A stretch of DNA of 64,000 nucleotides from Algibacter marinivivus (GCF_003143755.1 NZ_QFRI01000004.1:62001-126000); one strand, 5' to 3'. Positions 18,406-26,825 are shown, numbered from the stretch's first letter. Notes: generated by a model from the sequence alone, not told the origin. Numbers and translations: made by a program.

Positions 18406-18547
18406 TTCGTTTAACGTGTTTGTGTATGAGTAGTAGCGAATTAATAATCACTACTTTTTCGGAAAGTAATTTACAAAATAAAAAGTAATAGCGATTTGAA
18501 TTATTACTCAAATCGCTATTACTTATACACGTTGTTAGCAAACGTTA
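18406..18547. repeat. attC-like imperfect hairpin, left border of the AraC module
   Basis: Outer ends are GTTTAAC (18409-18415) and GTTAGCA (18534-18540). Arms GTGTATGAGTAGTAGCGA (18422-18439) and its near complement at 18513-18530 pair at 16 of 18 positions. A second, perfect 17-bp hairpin (AAGTAATAGCGATTTGA, 18483-18499, with 18508-18524) competes for the same right arm. The 12-bp TTCGTTTAACGT at 18406 is exactly inverted at 20975-20986, and GTTAGCAAACGTTA at 18534 recurs inverted with two mismatches at 20922-20935. The layout resembles an integron attC site, 20 bp past the stop of the adjacent gene. Confidence 0.55.
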
Positions 18548-18559
18548 TTTTAATTGATT

Positions 18560-18913
18560 TTAAACAACTATCTCAGATTTATGTAAACTAACTACAGTTA
18601 AAACTGCAATCCCATTAATCCAATAATAATAGGCATCTATTCCTTCGAACGAAAAAGCAAAAGGTGCAATAATAAATACAATTGCGACTATAAAGTCTAC
18701 TACTAGATGCATTTTATAAGAAATTACTTTAAGAACTCCCAAATGATGGTCTGTTAGCAATGTTAAAATAAAAGCTGCAATTCCTGTTGCCACCGAAAGT
18801 TGTAAGGCTAAAGGACTTGAATCTCCTAATCCAAGTAGAAAAGGAAGCACTATTAACGCAATAGCAACTGGATAATCTAAAAATGCGTGAATTCTCTTGG
18901 TTACAAATTTCAT
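18560..18913 (-). CDS. SPW-repeat-like four-span membrane protein
   Basis: 117 residues with four hydrophobic segments arranged as two similar halves, each opening with a short basic and aromatic stretch (IHAFLDYPVAIALIVLPFLLG and MHLVVDFIVAIVFIIAPF). This fits the SPW-repeat type of small membrane protein; no function is known. It is the last gene of the four-gene module; the hairpin border lies just beyond its stop. 11 bp separate it from the YHS gene upstream. Confidence 0.6.
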   Translation of the reverse strand: MKFVTKRIHAFLDYPVAIALIVLPFLLGLGDSSPLALQLSVATGIAAFILTLLTDHHLGVLKVISYKMHLVVDFIVAIVFIIAPFAFSFEGIDAYYYWINGIAVLTVVSLHKSEIVV

Positions 18914-18924
18914 AACTCTATTTT

Positions 18925-19398
18925 TTAATTATGAGTTTTACTTAAGTTTTTCCAATTCTTATCTGCTACACCTTTTAATTTGCTATGATTATTTTCTGCC
19001 AACCATAATTGTTTTGCATCAAGTTCCACATTGTTTAAATACAGATAGTATTTTCCATCTTCTACAATAAATTTATTTGGGTCAACTCTAAATTTTGCTC
19101 CTGCATAACAACCAAACGCACAAAATCCGCCATATTGAGGAAGGTATTTCCCAGGATTTTTGTCAAACGTAGTTTTTTGTTCTGCTGATGTGAAATAGTA
19201 TACTACTTTGTTATGTTCAGATTTATGTGTTTTGTTTCCTTTTTGAGCTAATCCCAAATCTAAGTATGAAACAGGACTGTAACCTTGTAATGCTATATTA
19301 CTATTATCAATGTTATTCGCCATTTTATCTTGAGCAAATACTACTGAACTCATTATTAGAGCTAATCCTAAAATTGTTGTTTTAATTAAATTTTTCAT
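18925..19398 (-). CDS. Exported YHS-domain protein
   Basis: 157 residues. Signal peptide ending SVVFAQD, then a YHS-type domain: GYSPVSYLDLG, YYFTSAEQKTTFDKNPGKY, PQYGGFCAFGC. YHS domains are small, often cysteine-containing, and linked to metal (copper, heavy metal) or redox handling; the two cysteines in GGFCAFGC could bind metal. Mature protein is periplasmic or beyond. It belongs with the SPW-like and SnoaL-like genes on one strand, probably one transcript. Confidence 0.75.
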   Translation of the reverse strand: MKNLIKTTILGLALIMSSVVFAQDKMANNIDNSNIALQGYSPVSYLDLGLAQKGNKTHKSEHNKVVYYFTSAEQKTTFDKNPGKYLPQYGGFCAFGCYAGAKFRVDPNKFIVEDGKYYLYLNNVELDAKQLWLAENNHSKLKGVADKNWKNLSKTHN

Positions 19399-19430
19399 TT
19401 TCTTATATTTTAAGTTGTTATTTATTCTAA

Positions 19431-19784
19431 TTATTCTGCGTTGAAGTATTCTTCTTGAATTACTTTTCCTTCATTATTCCAAATTCTACGAATGATTTCG
19501 TGCCAGTAAATTTTACTTCCATCCTTCATATCGAAATCGAATGTGAATTCTGATGCTGATACATTTCCATCTACAATAGAATGATGATGTGTAATGCCAT
19601 TTACTTTTGCAATTGCACCAGCAAAACCTTCCATTTTTGCAATCATTTCTGTTTTACCTGTGGTTCCTCCATTTCCGTAATCTGAAGTATTAGCATTGTC
19701 TGCAAAGAATTCTTTTACGGCATCAACGATTGCTCCTTGTGAAACTATCGCATCCATTTTTTGTACTTGTTCTTTAATATTCAT
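19431..19784 (-). CDS. SnoaL/NTF2-like protein
   Basis: 117 residues, cytoplasmic (no signal). A helix-rich start (IVDAVKEFFADNANTSDYG) is followed by strands ending in WHEIIRRIWNNEGKVIQEEYF, the usual NTF2-like cone fold with a C-terminal antiparallel sheet. These proteins bind small hydrophobic ligands or act as isomerases or hydrolases; nothing in the sequence fixes the substrate. First gene of the module after the AraC gene. Confidence 0.7.
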   Translation of the reverse strand: MNIKEQVQKMDAIVSQGAIVDAVKEFFADNANTSDYGNGGTTGKTEMIAKMEGFAGAIAKVNGITHHHSIVDGNVSASEFTFDFDMKDGSKIYWHEIIRRIWNNEGKVIQEEYFNAE

Positions 19785-19853
19785 CCTTTTGTGTTTTAAA
19801 ATTACACTGCAAAGATGAGATGAGATTAAAGTATACTTGCTACAAAAAAAAGA

Positions 19854-20912
19854 CTAAGAATTGTACTTTTTTAATTTGAATTCGGAAGGTGTAACTTTAG
19901 AATAATGTTTAAAGAATCTCGAAAAATGATTTGGTTCTTCAAATCCTAGTTGTCTAGAAATTGAGACAACGGATTGTCCTTCGAGTATCATTAATTTAGC
20001 AGAGTTGATTAATTCTAATCGTATTAATTGACCTAAAGAAGTGTTCATTTTAGCTCGAACTTTATTAGACAATGCTTTTATAGAGAGGTTCATTTCATTA
20101 GCGTAAAACTCAAGAGACCTTTCTTGCGTGTGATATTTTTTTAGAAGTTCTAAAATATCTTGTGAGAATAAATCTCTATTTTCAAAATCGAAATTTTGTC
20201 TAAACTGTTTTGGCGTTTGTCCAATTGATTTTTTAAAAACTCTATTGAAATAAGCGTCATCTTTATATCCTAAATCATAAGAAATTTCTTGAATGTTTTT
20301 ATTAGTGAACGCTACTTCTTTAAGGCTTTCTTGTAGCCTTTTTGATGTCATTAAGTTTTTGACAGATAAACCAATTTTATTTTTAATTAGAGCTTGAGCA
20401 TTATATCCTCTGTCGTTAATTAAATTGACTAAATCAATACTTGTTAATTTATTTGAATATTCTTTGTCAATTATGTCTTTAGCATCAAAAATTACTTGGT
20501 ATTCTTCTTTATTAGCTTTGAAGGGATTTTGCCAAAACCATTGTTTAGAAGATACATCAATTATATCAGCAGAATTATTAGTTAAGGCTGTTTCAGATAG
20601 GAACGATTTACATTCCTCACATTCTAATAAGTCAATATAACCTAAAGAAATTAGGTGTTTGAATAATACTCTTACATCATTATCATAAAATTTGCTTTCA
20701 TTTGAAAATTCTATTCGTCTAACTGTAAAGTCATCTGACAAGAATTTAATGTATTGTCCTTTTTCTAGAAAGATTGCTTTTTCCTGCCAATCAAAATAGT
20801 TCTTAAAATCAACCTGAATGCTTCCTTTTCCTGAAAGAATATGAATAAGAGTATGACTTTCTATAAAGTATACTTTATTAATTTCTGGTGAAAATTTTTC
20901 AACTTTTTGCAT
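19854..20912 (-). CDS. AraC-family regulator with two tandem DNA-binding domains
   Basis: 352 residues. The N-terminal ~130 residues resemble a cupin-like sensor (SHTLIHILSGKGSIQVDF). Two complete AraC-type DNA-binding domains follow. The first is about residues 145-245 and includes IQEISYDLGYKDDAYFNRVFKK and GQTPKQFR. The second, about 255-350, includes VVSISRQLGFEEPNHFSRFF and KVTPSEFKL. AraC proteins usually have one. Between the domains the sequences differ clearly, so this is an old duplication. It likely controls the three genes downstream on the same strand. A cluster of cysteines (LLECEECKSF) lies in the linker. Confidence 0.85.
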   Translation of the reverse strand: MQKVEKFSPEINKVYFIESHTLIHILSGKGSIQVDFKNYFDWQEKAIFLEKGQYIKFLSDDFTVRRIEFSNESKFYDNDVRVLFKHLISLGYIDLLECEECKSFLSETALTNNSADIIDVSSKQWFWQNPFKANKEEYQVIFDAKDIIDKEYSNKLTSIDLVNLINDRGYNAQALIKNKIGLSVKNLMTSKRLQESLKEVAFTNKNIQEISYDLGYKDDAYFNRVFKKSIGQTPKQFRQNFDFENRDLFSQDILELLKKYHTQERSLEFYANEMNLSIKALSNKVRAKMNTSLGQLIRLELINSAKLMILEGQSVVSISRQLGFEEPNHFSRFFKHYSKVTPSEFKLKKYNS

Positions 20913-20921
20913 TCAGTTGGG

Positions 20922-20986
20922 TAATGTTTGCTAATGTTTTTACGGATATGCGTCGTTTTAATGACTTATATCCGACGTTAAACGAA
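20922..20986. repeat. attC-like hairpin, right border of the AraC module
   Basis: Holds TGCTAAT (20929-20935), the stem CGGATAT/ATATCCG, an inner GTC/GAC pair, and GTTAAAC (20977-20983). Both its end sequences are inverted copies of those at 18406-18547. The 460-bp gap from 20913 to 21372 also holds a terminator, the pruA fragment and about 130 bp with no recognisable feature. Confidence 0.5.
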
Positions 20987-21038
20987 GGTAGTTGAAAATT
21001 TTTACAAAGTCAAGAACTAATATTTTCCTAGAAATAAA

Positions 21039-21067
21039 AAAGAGGCTCCCTAAAGGAAGCCTCTTTC
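21039..21067 (-). terminator. Terminator past the displaced pruA 3' end
   Basis: Stem AAAGAGGCTCC with GGAAGCCTCTTT (one bulge) and a T run on the minus strand. It follows the truncated pruA fragment as a terminator would follow a working gene, but differs in sequence from the terminator after intact pruA. Confidence 0.75.
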
Positions 21068-21090
21068 TAATTTTTCTTGTACAAGAATAT

Positions 21091-21240
21091 CTATTCTCCT
21101 AAAAAAGGATATCTATAATCTGTAGGCGTAACAAATGTTTCTTTTATCATTCTAGGAGATACCCAACGTAATAAGTTTTGAGCACTACCTGTTTTATCAT
21201 TTGTTCCAGAGGCTCTTGCGCTTGCAAACGGTTGTTTTTC
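21091..21240 (-). pseudogene. Displaced 3' end of pruA
   Basis: In frame on the minus strand this encodes about 48 residues matching the last 49 of the intact pruA at 22815, with shared sequence RASGTNDK-x-GSAQNLLRWVSP and MIKETFVTP, ending FLGE then TAG. Over about 138 bp I count eight mismatches, including a 50-plus-base stretch with none. Homology stops abruptly near 21232. There is no start codon and the conserved GGAR near the join reads ASAR, so it is a non-functional remnant. It has its own terminator. Confidence 0.85.
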
Positions 21241-21372
21241 GGCAAAAAATACAAATAAAAATCATCATAGATATTTAATATATGCTTAAGTTGGCTATTT
21301 TTTTATAAGAGTGGACAATTTTCATTTAAATAAAAACTTTAGTTATTTAGACTATACGTTTCAACAGGGGGC

Positions 21373-22530
21373 TTAAAATACACCTTCTGCTTTTCGATGC
21401 GGTTTACCTTTTTTATTTAAAGTGTAAATATCTTCGAAATTATGATCTTTTCCATTGATATATTTTTCAGGTATAGAATTTTTAAACAATGATGGGCAAC
21501 CATAACAGAAAGATTTTTTCATTTCTTCATTGGATTTTATTTTATTCGGGTTGGATACTAGTTTTCTCAACTCTGCATACTTTTTTGATTTCCATATATT
21601 TTCAACGCTAGATTCAAAAACATTTCCAAGAATCACAGATTTTTGTTTTGTATATTGCTGACCAAGGCGAAAATTACAGCAAGGTATTACATCTCCATTG
21701 TATTTAATTAGCATATAAACGTAAGGCCACATACACCTCGGCACTAATCCCTTACTCCTTGGGATATTTGATTCATTTTGTTTAGGATCTGTATCTGTGT
21801 AATTTCCTAAACTACCCCAAAATGAAGTTATTTGATCAACACCTATTTTCTTAAATAAAATTTTAGCTTTACTAAACTCGTCAATATTATGACGAAATTT
21901 TATATACTGTACTTCAATTGAGAGATCATTTACCTTATATTCATCTCTGTATTTGCATAACCTTGTTAGGTTATCCATTACTCGATCTACTTTGCCCCCA
22001 ACTCTAGTTAATTCATACTTATCTTGGGAGATTCCATCTACACAAACAGTAAAATGAGTAATTCCACTAGTAACTAAATTTTGTATTTTTTCATCACTTA
22101 ATGAAAAACTAAAATTAGTTGAAATATGGACATTAATTTTTGCTTTTTTTGTGAGTAAACACATTTCTACTAAATCAGGGTGAATTATTGGGTCTCCCAA
22201 ATAGTAAAGAGAAACTGCGCTAACTTTTCCTTTTGCTTGATTTATAATTTGTTGGTATTGACTCACTGACATAAGTTGCTTTCTATTGAATACTTGATTG
22301 TCTAATTTCTCATTTCCATTAGGTTTAGCATGCACACATACTGTACAATTTAAGTTACACAAAGGAGAGATGTCTATTTTTAAAATTATTGGCCAAGAAT
22401 TTAACCTTGATTTTTTTAATAAATAGCCAGTTAAGTTCTTTAAAATATTATATGATTTTTTAAGAGTTAAATTCACAGTTATCCAACTGTTTCTTCTAAA
22501 AAAATCTTTTACTTTGCTTAAGTAATTCAT
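21373..22530 (-). CDS. Radical SAM/SPASM domain protein
   Basis: 385 residues. The radical SAM cluster motif is CNLNCTVC (CxxxCxxC, about residues 57-64), after the strand WPIILKIDISPL. A SPASM-type C-terminal region carries further cysteines: CMWPYVYM, DVIPCCNFR and FCYGCPSLF, enough for an extra iron-sulphur cluster. Related proteins act on peptides, sugars or cofactors; no substrate can be named and no candidate precursor peptide or partner enzyme is next to it. The gene stands alone between two copies of the pruA 3' end, which suggests it was inserted there. Confidence 0.85.
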   Translation of the reverse strand: MNYLSKVKDFFRRNSWITVNLTLKKSYNILKNLTGYLLKKSRLNSWPIILKIDISPLCNLNCTVCVHAKPNGNEKLDNQVFNRKQLMSVSQYQQIINQAKGKVSAVSLYYLGDPIIHPDLVEMCLLTKKAKINVHISTNFSFSLSDEKIQNLVTSGITHFTVCVDGISQDKYELTRVGGKVDRVMDNLTRLCKYRDEYKVNDLSIEVQYIKFRHNIDEFSKAKILFKKIGVDQITSFWGSLGNYTDTDPKQNESNIPRSKGLVPRCMWPYVYMLIKYNGDVIPCCNFRLGQQYTKQKSVILGNVFESSVENIWKSKKYAELRKLVSNPNKIKSNEEMKKSFCYGCPSLFKNSIPEKYINGKDHNFEDIYTLNKKGKPHRKAEGVF

Positions 22531-22732
22531 TTTGATTTGGGTAAATTAAAGAGGGGTTTTTTGTTTTAAAAATTGCAATATAGATTAATTTACTTAATTG
22601 CTGTTTTTTTTATCATTAATAGTTTTGAAATAGATAATCAATATAAAAACAATATTAGATAATGGGTTGTATCAATGTTTTATTAAAACGCCTTAATCAT
22701 ATTAAATCTAAGTATACAATATTTTAAAAAAA

Positions 22733-22764
22733 AAAGAGACTATCAATATTAAGATAGTCTCTTT
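22733..22764 (-). terminator. Terminator of intact pruA
   Basis: Perfect 12-bp stem AAAGAGACTATC with its complement and a long T run on the minus strand, about 50 bp past the pruA stop. Confidence 0.85.
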
Positions 22765-22814
22765 AGTAAATTTATAGTTTCTCAATTATAAGATTCCTAA
22801 TTTTCAAAAGTTAG

Positions 22815-24446
22815 TTATTCATTACCTAAAAAAGGATATCTATAATCTACAGGTGTAACAAACGTTTCTTTTATCATTCTAGGAGATACCCAACGTAATA
22901 AGTTTTGAGCACTACCTGCTTTATCATTTGTTCCAGAGGCTCTTGCGCCTCCAAATGGTTGTTGTCCTACAACAGCTCCTGTTGGTTTATCATTTATATA
23001 AAAGTTCCCAGCTGCGTTTTGTAACGCTTCAGTAGCTTGTGTAACTGCATATCTGTCTTTAGATAAAATAGCCCCTGTTAATGCATATTCACTAGTTTCA
23101 TCAACTAGTTTTAAAGTTTCCTCGTAAGCATTATCTTCATAAACATAAATGGTAATTACTGGCCCAAAAAGCTCAGTACACATAGTAGTGTATTTTGGAT
23201 CTTTAGCAACTATAACAGTAGGTTCAATAAAATACCCTTTGCTTTTATCGTAATTTCCACCAACGATGATGTCTGCATCATTATCAGCCTTTGCGCCATC
23301 AATATATTTAGCTAATTTATCAAACGACCCTTCATGGATTACCGCAGTAATAAAGTTACTCATATCTTCTGGAGAGCCCATTTTAAATGAGTTTACATCT
23401 TCAATAACATATTTTTTTACATCTGCCCAAAGACTTTTTGGAATATAAGCTCTTGAGGCTGCACTACATTTTTGTCCTTGAAACTCAAATGCACCACGAA
23501 CAATAGATGTTGCTACTTGTTTTGCATCCGCCGATTTATGAGCGACAATAAAATCTTTTCCGCCTGTTTCTCCAACTATTCTTGGGTAGGTTTTATAGTT
23601 ATGAATGTTGTTTCCTATTTGTTTCCAAAGTTCTTTAAAAATGTATGTAGAACCTGTAAAGTGTAATCCTGAAAAATCTGGGCTAGCCATTACCGTATTG
23701 GTAATCATAACAGGATCTCCAAACACCACATTTATAACACCTGCAGGCACACCCGCTTCTTCAAACACATCCATAATAACTTTAGCAGAATACACTTGAC
23801 TATCACTAGGTTTCCAAACTACAACATTACCCATTAAAGCCATACATGCTGGTAAGTTTCCAGCAATAGCTGTAAAGTTAAATGGTGTAACGGCATAAGT
23901 GAATCCTTCTAACGGGCGATATTCTATTCTATTCCAAGCATCACTGGTGCTTTCTGGTTGTTCCATATAAATGTCAGTCATAAACTGGACATTAAAACGC
24001 AAGAAATCTATAAACTCGCAAGCGGCATCAATTTCAGCTTGATGAATGGTTTTAGATTGAGCAATCATAGTTGCAGCGTTTATTTTAGCACGGTAAGGAC
24101 CAGCAATTAATTCAGCTGCTTTTAAAAAGATACCAGCACGTTGTTCCCATGGCATTTGAGACCATGTTTTTCTAGCTTTTAAAGCAGTTGAAATAGCATC
24201 ATCAATATGTTTTTGTTCTGCAATATGATATGTTCCTACAATATGTTGATGATCATGTGGTGGAGACATGGTTCTGGTGTTTCCAGTAGACACGTCTTTA
24301 CCATTTATATATAAAGGCACATCAATTTTGCTATTAAACATAGCTTTGTAAGTCTTTAAAACAGCATCGCGTTCTGGCGACCCAGGAGCATAAGATTTTA
24401 CAGGTTCGTTAACCGCAATTGGCACATTAAAAAAGCCTTTTCCCAT
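22815..24446 (-). CDS. pruA: L-glutamate gamma-semialdehyde (1-pyrroline-5-carboxylate) dehydrogenase
   Basis: NAD-dependent aldehyde dehydrogenase that oxidises glutamate semialdehyde to glutamate in proline catabolism. 543 residues, the length of the stand-alone bacterial and eukaryotic-like P5CDH. Motifs: YAVTPFNFTAIAGNLP, GNVVVWKPSD, the catalytic glutamate region VGETGGKDF, the nucleophile cysteine in FEFQGQKCSAASRAY, and ELFGPVITIYVY. The end matches the displaced fragment at 21091. No proline dehydrogenase gene lies next to it. Own TAAATTTG promoter element. Confidence 0.95.
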   Translation of the reverse strand: MGKGFFNVPIAVNEPVKSYAPGSPERDAVLKTYKAMFNSKIDVPLYINGKDVSTGNTRTMSPPHDHQHIVGTYHIAEQKHIDDAISTALKARKTWSQMPWEQRAGIFLKAAELIAGPYRAKINAATMIAQSKTIHQAEIDAACEFIDFLRFNVQFMTDIYMEQPESTSDAWNRIEYRPLEGFTYAVTPFNFTAIAGNLPACMALMGNVVVWKPSDSQVYSAKVIMDVFEEAGVPAGVINVVFGDPVMITNTVMASPDFSGLHFTGSTYIFKELWKQIGNNIHNYKTYPRIVGETGGKDFIVAHKSADAKQVATSIVRGAFEFQGQKCSAASRAYIPKSLWADVKKYVIEDVNSFKMGSPEDMSNFITAVIHEGSFDKLAKYIDGAKADNDADIIVGGNYDKSKGYFIEPTVIVAKDPKYTTMCTELFGPVITIYVYEDNAYEETLKLVDETSEYALTGAILSKDRYAVTQATEALQNAAGNFYINDKPTGAVVGQQPFGGARASGTNDKAGSAQNLLRWVSPRMIKETFVTPVDYRYPFLGNE

Positions 24447-24488
24447 GATTTTTGATTTTTTGTTATTGAATTTTCAGTAAATGTGCTG

Positions 24489-24496
24489 CAAATTTA
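24489..24496 (-). promoter_or_regulatory. -7 promoter element of pruA
   Basis: TAAATTTG on the minus strand (TAnnTTTG), 43 bp before the pruA start. Confidence 0.4.
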
Positions 24497-24597
24497 CGAA
24501 TAATTAAATGATTATTTTAAAGGAAGTCTTGCTAAAACCAAGTTAATTTTTATTTATTTTTTGTAAGTTGCTAACCTGTTTTAAGACTACAGGTTTT

Positions 24598-25320
24598 ATG
24601 TGTACGGTTACAATAGTTCCCCAAGAAAATAATGGTTTTGTATTAACTTCAAATCGAGACGAAACTCCTGATAGAGTATCGTTGGTTCCCGATTTTTATA
24701 CTGTTGATGGTGTTAAATTATTGTTTCCAAAAGATAAAATGGGAGGAACTTGGATTGGGGTGAGCGAAAAAAATCGTGTGGTTTGCGTGCTTAATGGTGC
24801 TTTTATTAAACATGAAAGACAACCTAGTTACAGAAAAAGCAGAGGCATTGTGGCAAACGATTTTATGGTTTCTGATGATATTATAAAAACCGTTGAAGAC
24901 TATAATTTAATAAATATTGAACCCTTTACTATAGTTGTTGCTGATTGGAATAATACTTTAAAATTCTATGAATTAGTTTGGGATGGTAAGCATAAGCATT
25001 TTATTGAATTGCCTTTAGAATCTAGAATTTGGTCGTCTTCTACTTTGTATAACGAAACAATGCAAAGGGAACGCCAACAGTGGTTTGAAAATTTCGAAAC
25101 GCTTTATGATTTATATGCAGATTCATTATTAGAATTTCATAAAAATACGGATGTTGAAAATATGGACTATGGTGTAATTATGAATAGAGGTTTTGTTAAA
25201 ACGACCAGCATTACACAGGTTAAAAAAAATGGCAATACCGTTGATATGCATTATGAAAACCTTGAAAGTAAAACGGTAACATCTAAATCATTCAATCTTC
25301 CAGAAGTCGTTAATGGATAA
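24598..25320 (+). CDS. NRDE (TANGO2-like) family protein
   Basis: 240 residues from the ATG at 24598. I prefer this start because NRDE proteins begin Met-Cys, giving MCTVTIVPQ, with the cysteine as a likely N-terminal-nucleophile residue. The name-giving motif is TSNRDETPDR, and GGTWIGVSEKNRVVCVLNG follows. Homologues include TANGO2; proposed roles range from haem trafficking to hydrolysis, none proven for bacteria. It overlaps the next gene by 8 bp, so they are translationally coupled. Confidence 0.85.
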   Translation: MCTVTIVPQENNGFVLTSNRDETPDRVSLVPDFYTVDGVKLLFPKDKMGGTWIGVSEKNRVVCVLNGAFIKHERQPSYRKSRGIVANDFMVSDDIIKTVEDYNLINIEPFTIVVADWNNTLKFYELVWDGKHKHFIELPLESRIWSSSTLYNETMQRERQQWFENFETLYDLYADSLLEFHKNTDVENMDYGVIMNRGFVKTTSITQVKKNGNTVDMHYENLESKTVTSKSFNLPEVVNG

Positions 25321-26305
25321 TACAGGTATTATTTTAACATTGGCATATCCTGATACTATTGTTATGGTTTCAGAAGAATGGTTTTCTCCTTTTTTAAGAT
25401 TTTTAGGCGTTGGAAAAAAAGATTATTTACGTGCTGGTCATGCAGCGTTAGTATTAATAAATAAAGAAACTGGTGTTTTAGAATATCATGATTTTGGACG
25501 CTATATTACCTCTGAGCCTAATGGGAGAGTAAGAGGAAGGGATACCGATAACGAACTCCATTTCCCTATCAAAGCTGAAATTGAAAACGACACGATTATA
25601 AATCTAGAAGCTATTCTTGAGTTTTTAGCTACGCACCCAAAATTAACACATGGTGATGGTAAATTGGTGGCCTCGGTATGTAATGCTGTGGATTATAATA
25701 AAGCCAGAACACATATTACTAAAATGCAAAACAAACACTTTATTCGATATGCGGCATTTATAAAAGATGCCTGTAATTGTGCACGTTTTGTAACGGATAC
25801 ATTAATTGCTTCTGTGACTAATCCTGAAATTAAAAAGAGTCTTGAAAACTCTAAATGGTTTACACCAAGTACAGTAGGTAATGTGTTACTAGCTGATACT
25901 GAAAAACATCCTTATGTCATTTCTGAAACTGGTGTTATTGCAAAATTTAAAGGTTCTCAAAAAAGTGAAAACTTACGTTGTTTTTTAGATAGATTGAAAG
26001 ATCATGAAGTTAACTTGGTTGGAACTCAAAAACCTAAACCTGTTAATGGTTTGCATGAAAAAGCCCAATGGCTTTCTGGAATTGCTGCTGGAGCGTGGTT
26101 TGAATTACATGATTTAGGAAGTAAAACAGAATATAGATTTAGACGCATTTCGCCATACGAGAATATAGATTGTGATGCTGTTTTTACTATTGATGATGTT
26201 GGTTTTGATTACGATTTAGAATTTGAGTTTATACATTATTCTAATTGTAAATTCTTTCATCTGAAACAAGATGATAAGGTTTTTAAGTTTGAACTTAAAT
26301 TATAG
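25313..26305 (+). CDS. DUF6695-like protein with a possible permuted papain-like domain
   Basis: 330 residues, no signal peptide. The N-terminal ~190 residues contain a His in a strand (LRAGHAALVLIN), a following EYHDFGRY, and later a Cys in DACNCARFVTDTL. His before Cys, with an H-A-x-L-V strand, is the order in circularly permuted NlpC/P60-like (LRAT/YiiX-type) thiol enzymes. The C-terminal ~100 residues (GIAAGAWFELHD onward) form a separate beta-rich domain. The family name is from memory; the enzyme suggestion is inference. Coupled to the NRDE gene. Confidence 0.55.
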   Translation: MDNTGIILTLAYPDTIVMVSEEWFSPFLRFLGVGKKDYLRAGHAALVLINKETGVLEYHDFGRYITSEPNGRVRGRDTDNELHFPIKAEIENDTIINLEAILEFLATHPKLTHGDGKLVASVCNAVDYNKARTHITKMQNKHFIRYAAFIKDACNCARFVTDTLIASVTNPEIKKSLENSKWFTPSTVGNVLLADTEKHPYVISETGVIAKFKGSQKSENLRCFLDRLKDHEVNLVGTQKPKPVNGLHEKAQWLSGIAAGAWFELHDLGSKTEYRFRRISPYENIDCDAVFTIDDVGFDYDLEFEFIHYSNCKFFHLKQDDKVFKFELKL

Positions 26306-26411
26306 CTATTTACTCTCATAAAAATTTATTCTATTTGTTCATAGGTAATCGTGATTGCTATGTATAAATATTTGTTTTAATTCTTTTTAAGTTAGAGGTG
26401 AATTAAAACTA

Positions 26412-26810
26412 ATGGAAATGAAAAGTAATGGCGCATTCAGATTAACCTATTTTACCGAAAAATACGACCAAACCATAGCGTTTTATAAAGATAAGCTGGA
26501 ACTTGAAGTCTTGCATGTTTGGGATAGACATGAGAATGATAAAGGTACCCTTTTAAAAGCTGGAGTAGGTACTATTGAAGTGTTATTAACCCCAATAGAT
26601 GACTATAAAGTAAAAGGTTTAGATTATAGGAAACCACAAGGTGTTTTTGCATGTTTACAAGTTGATAGTGCTTCTGAACTTTATGAAAAATACAAGAAAA
26701 AGAATATTGAATTTAAAGAAGATTTAGTTGATCAATCTTGGGGACATAGAAGTTTTTCTGTTGTTGACCCAAATGGTGTTGTTTTGTTTCTTTTTGAGGA
26801 GTTATTTTAA
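26412..26810 (+). CDS. VOC-superfamily (glyoxalase/bleomycin resistance-like) protein
   Basis: 132 residues, one vicinal-oxygen-chelate domain: TYFTEKYDQTIAFYKDKLELEVLHVWD at the start and RSFSVVDPNGVVLFLFEE at the end. The pattern is that of a single-module dioxygenase or isomerase-like protein. The substrate is not evident, and the metal ligands are incompletely conserved by eye. It is followed immediately by repeat copy D, and is convergent with apaG. Confidence 0.8.
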   Translation: MEMKSNGAFRLTYFTEKYDQTIAFYKDKLELEVLHVWDRHENDKGTLLKAGVGTIEVLLTPIDDYKVKGLDYRKPQGVFACLQVDSASELYEKYKKKNIEFKEDLVDQSWGHRSFSVVDPNGVVLFLFEELF

Positions 26811-26825
26811 TGTTAACTATAACTT

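Noticed and set aside
18483-18524. Perfect 17-bp hairpin as a simple terminator
   Set aside because: It lacks a T run and lies inside a larger paired structure that matches the opposite border; treated as part of the border element.
21373-22530. Radical SAM gene as a viperin-type antiviral protein
   Set aside because: It has SPASM-type cysteines and no viperin-like C-terminal sequence, kinase partner or defence neighbours.
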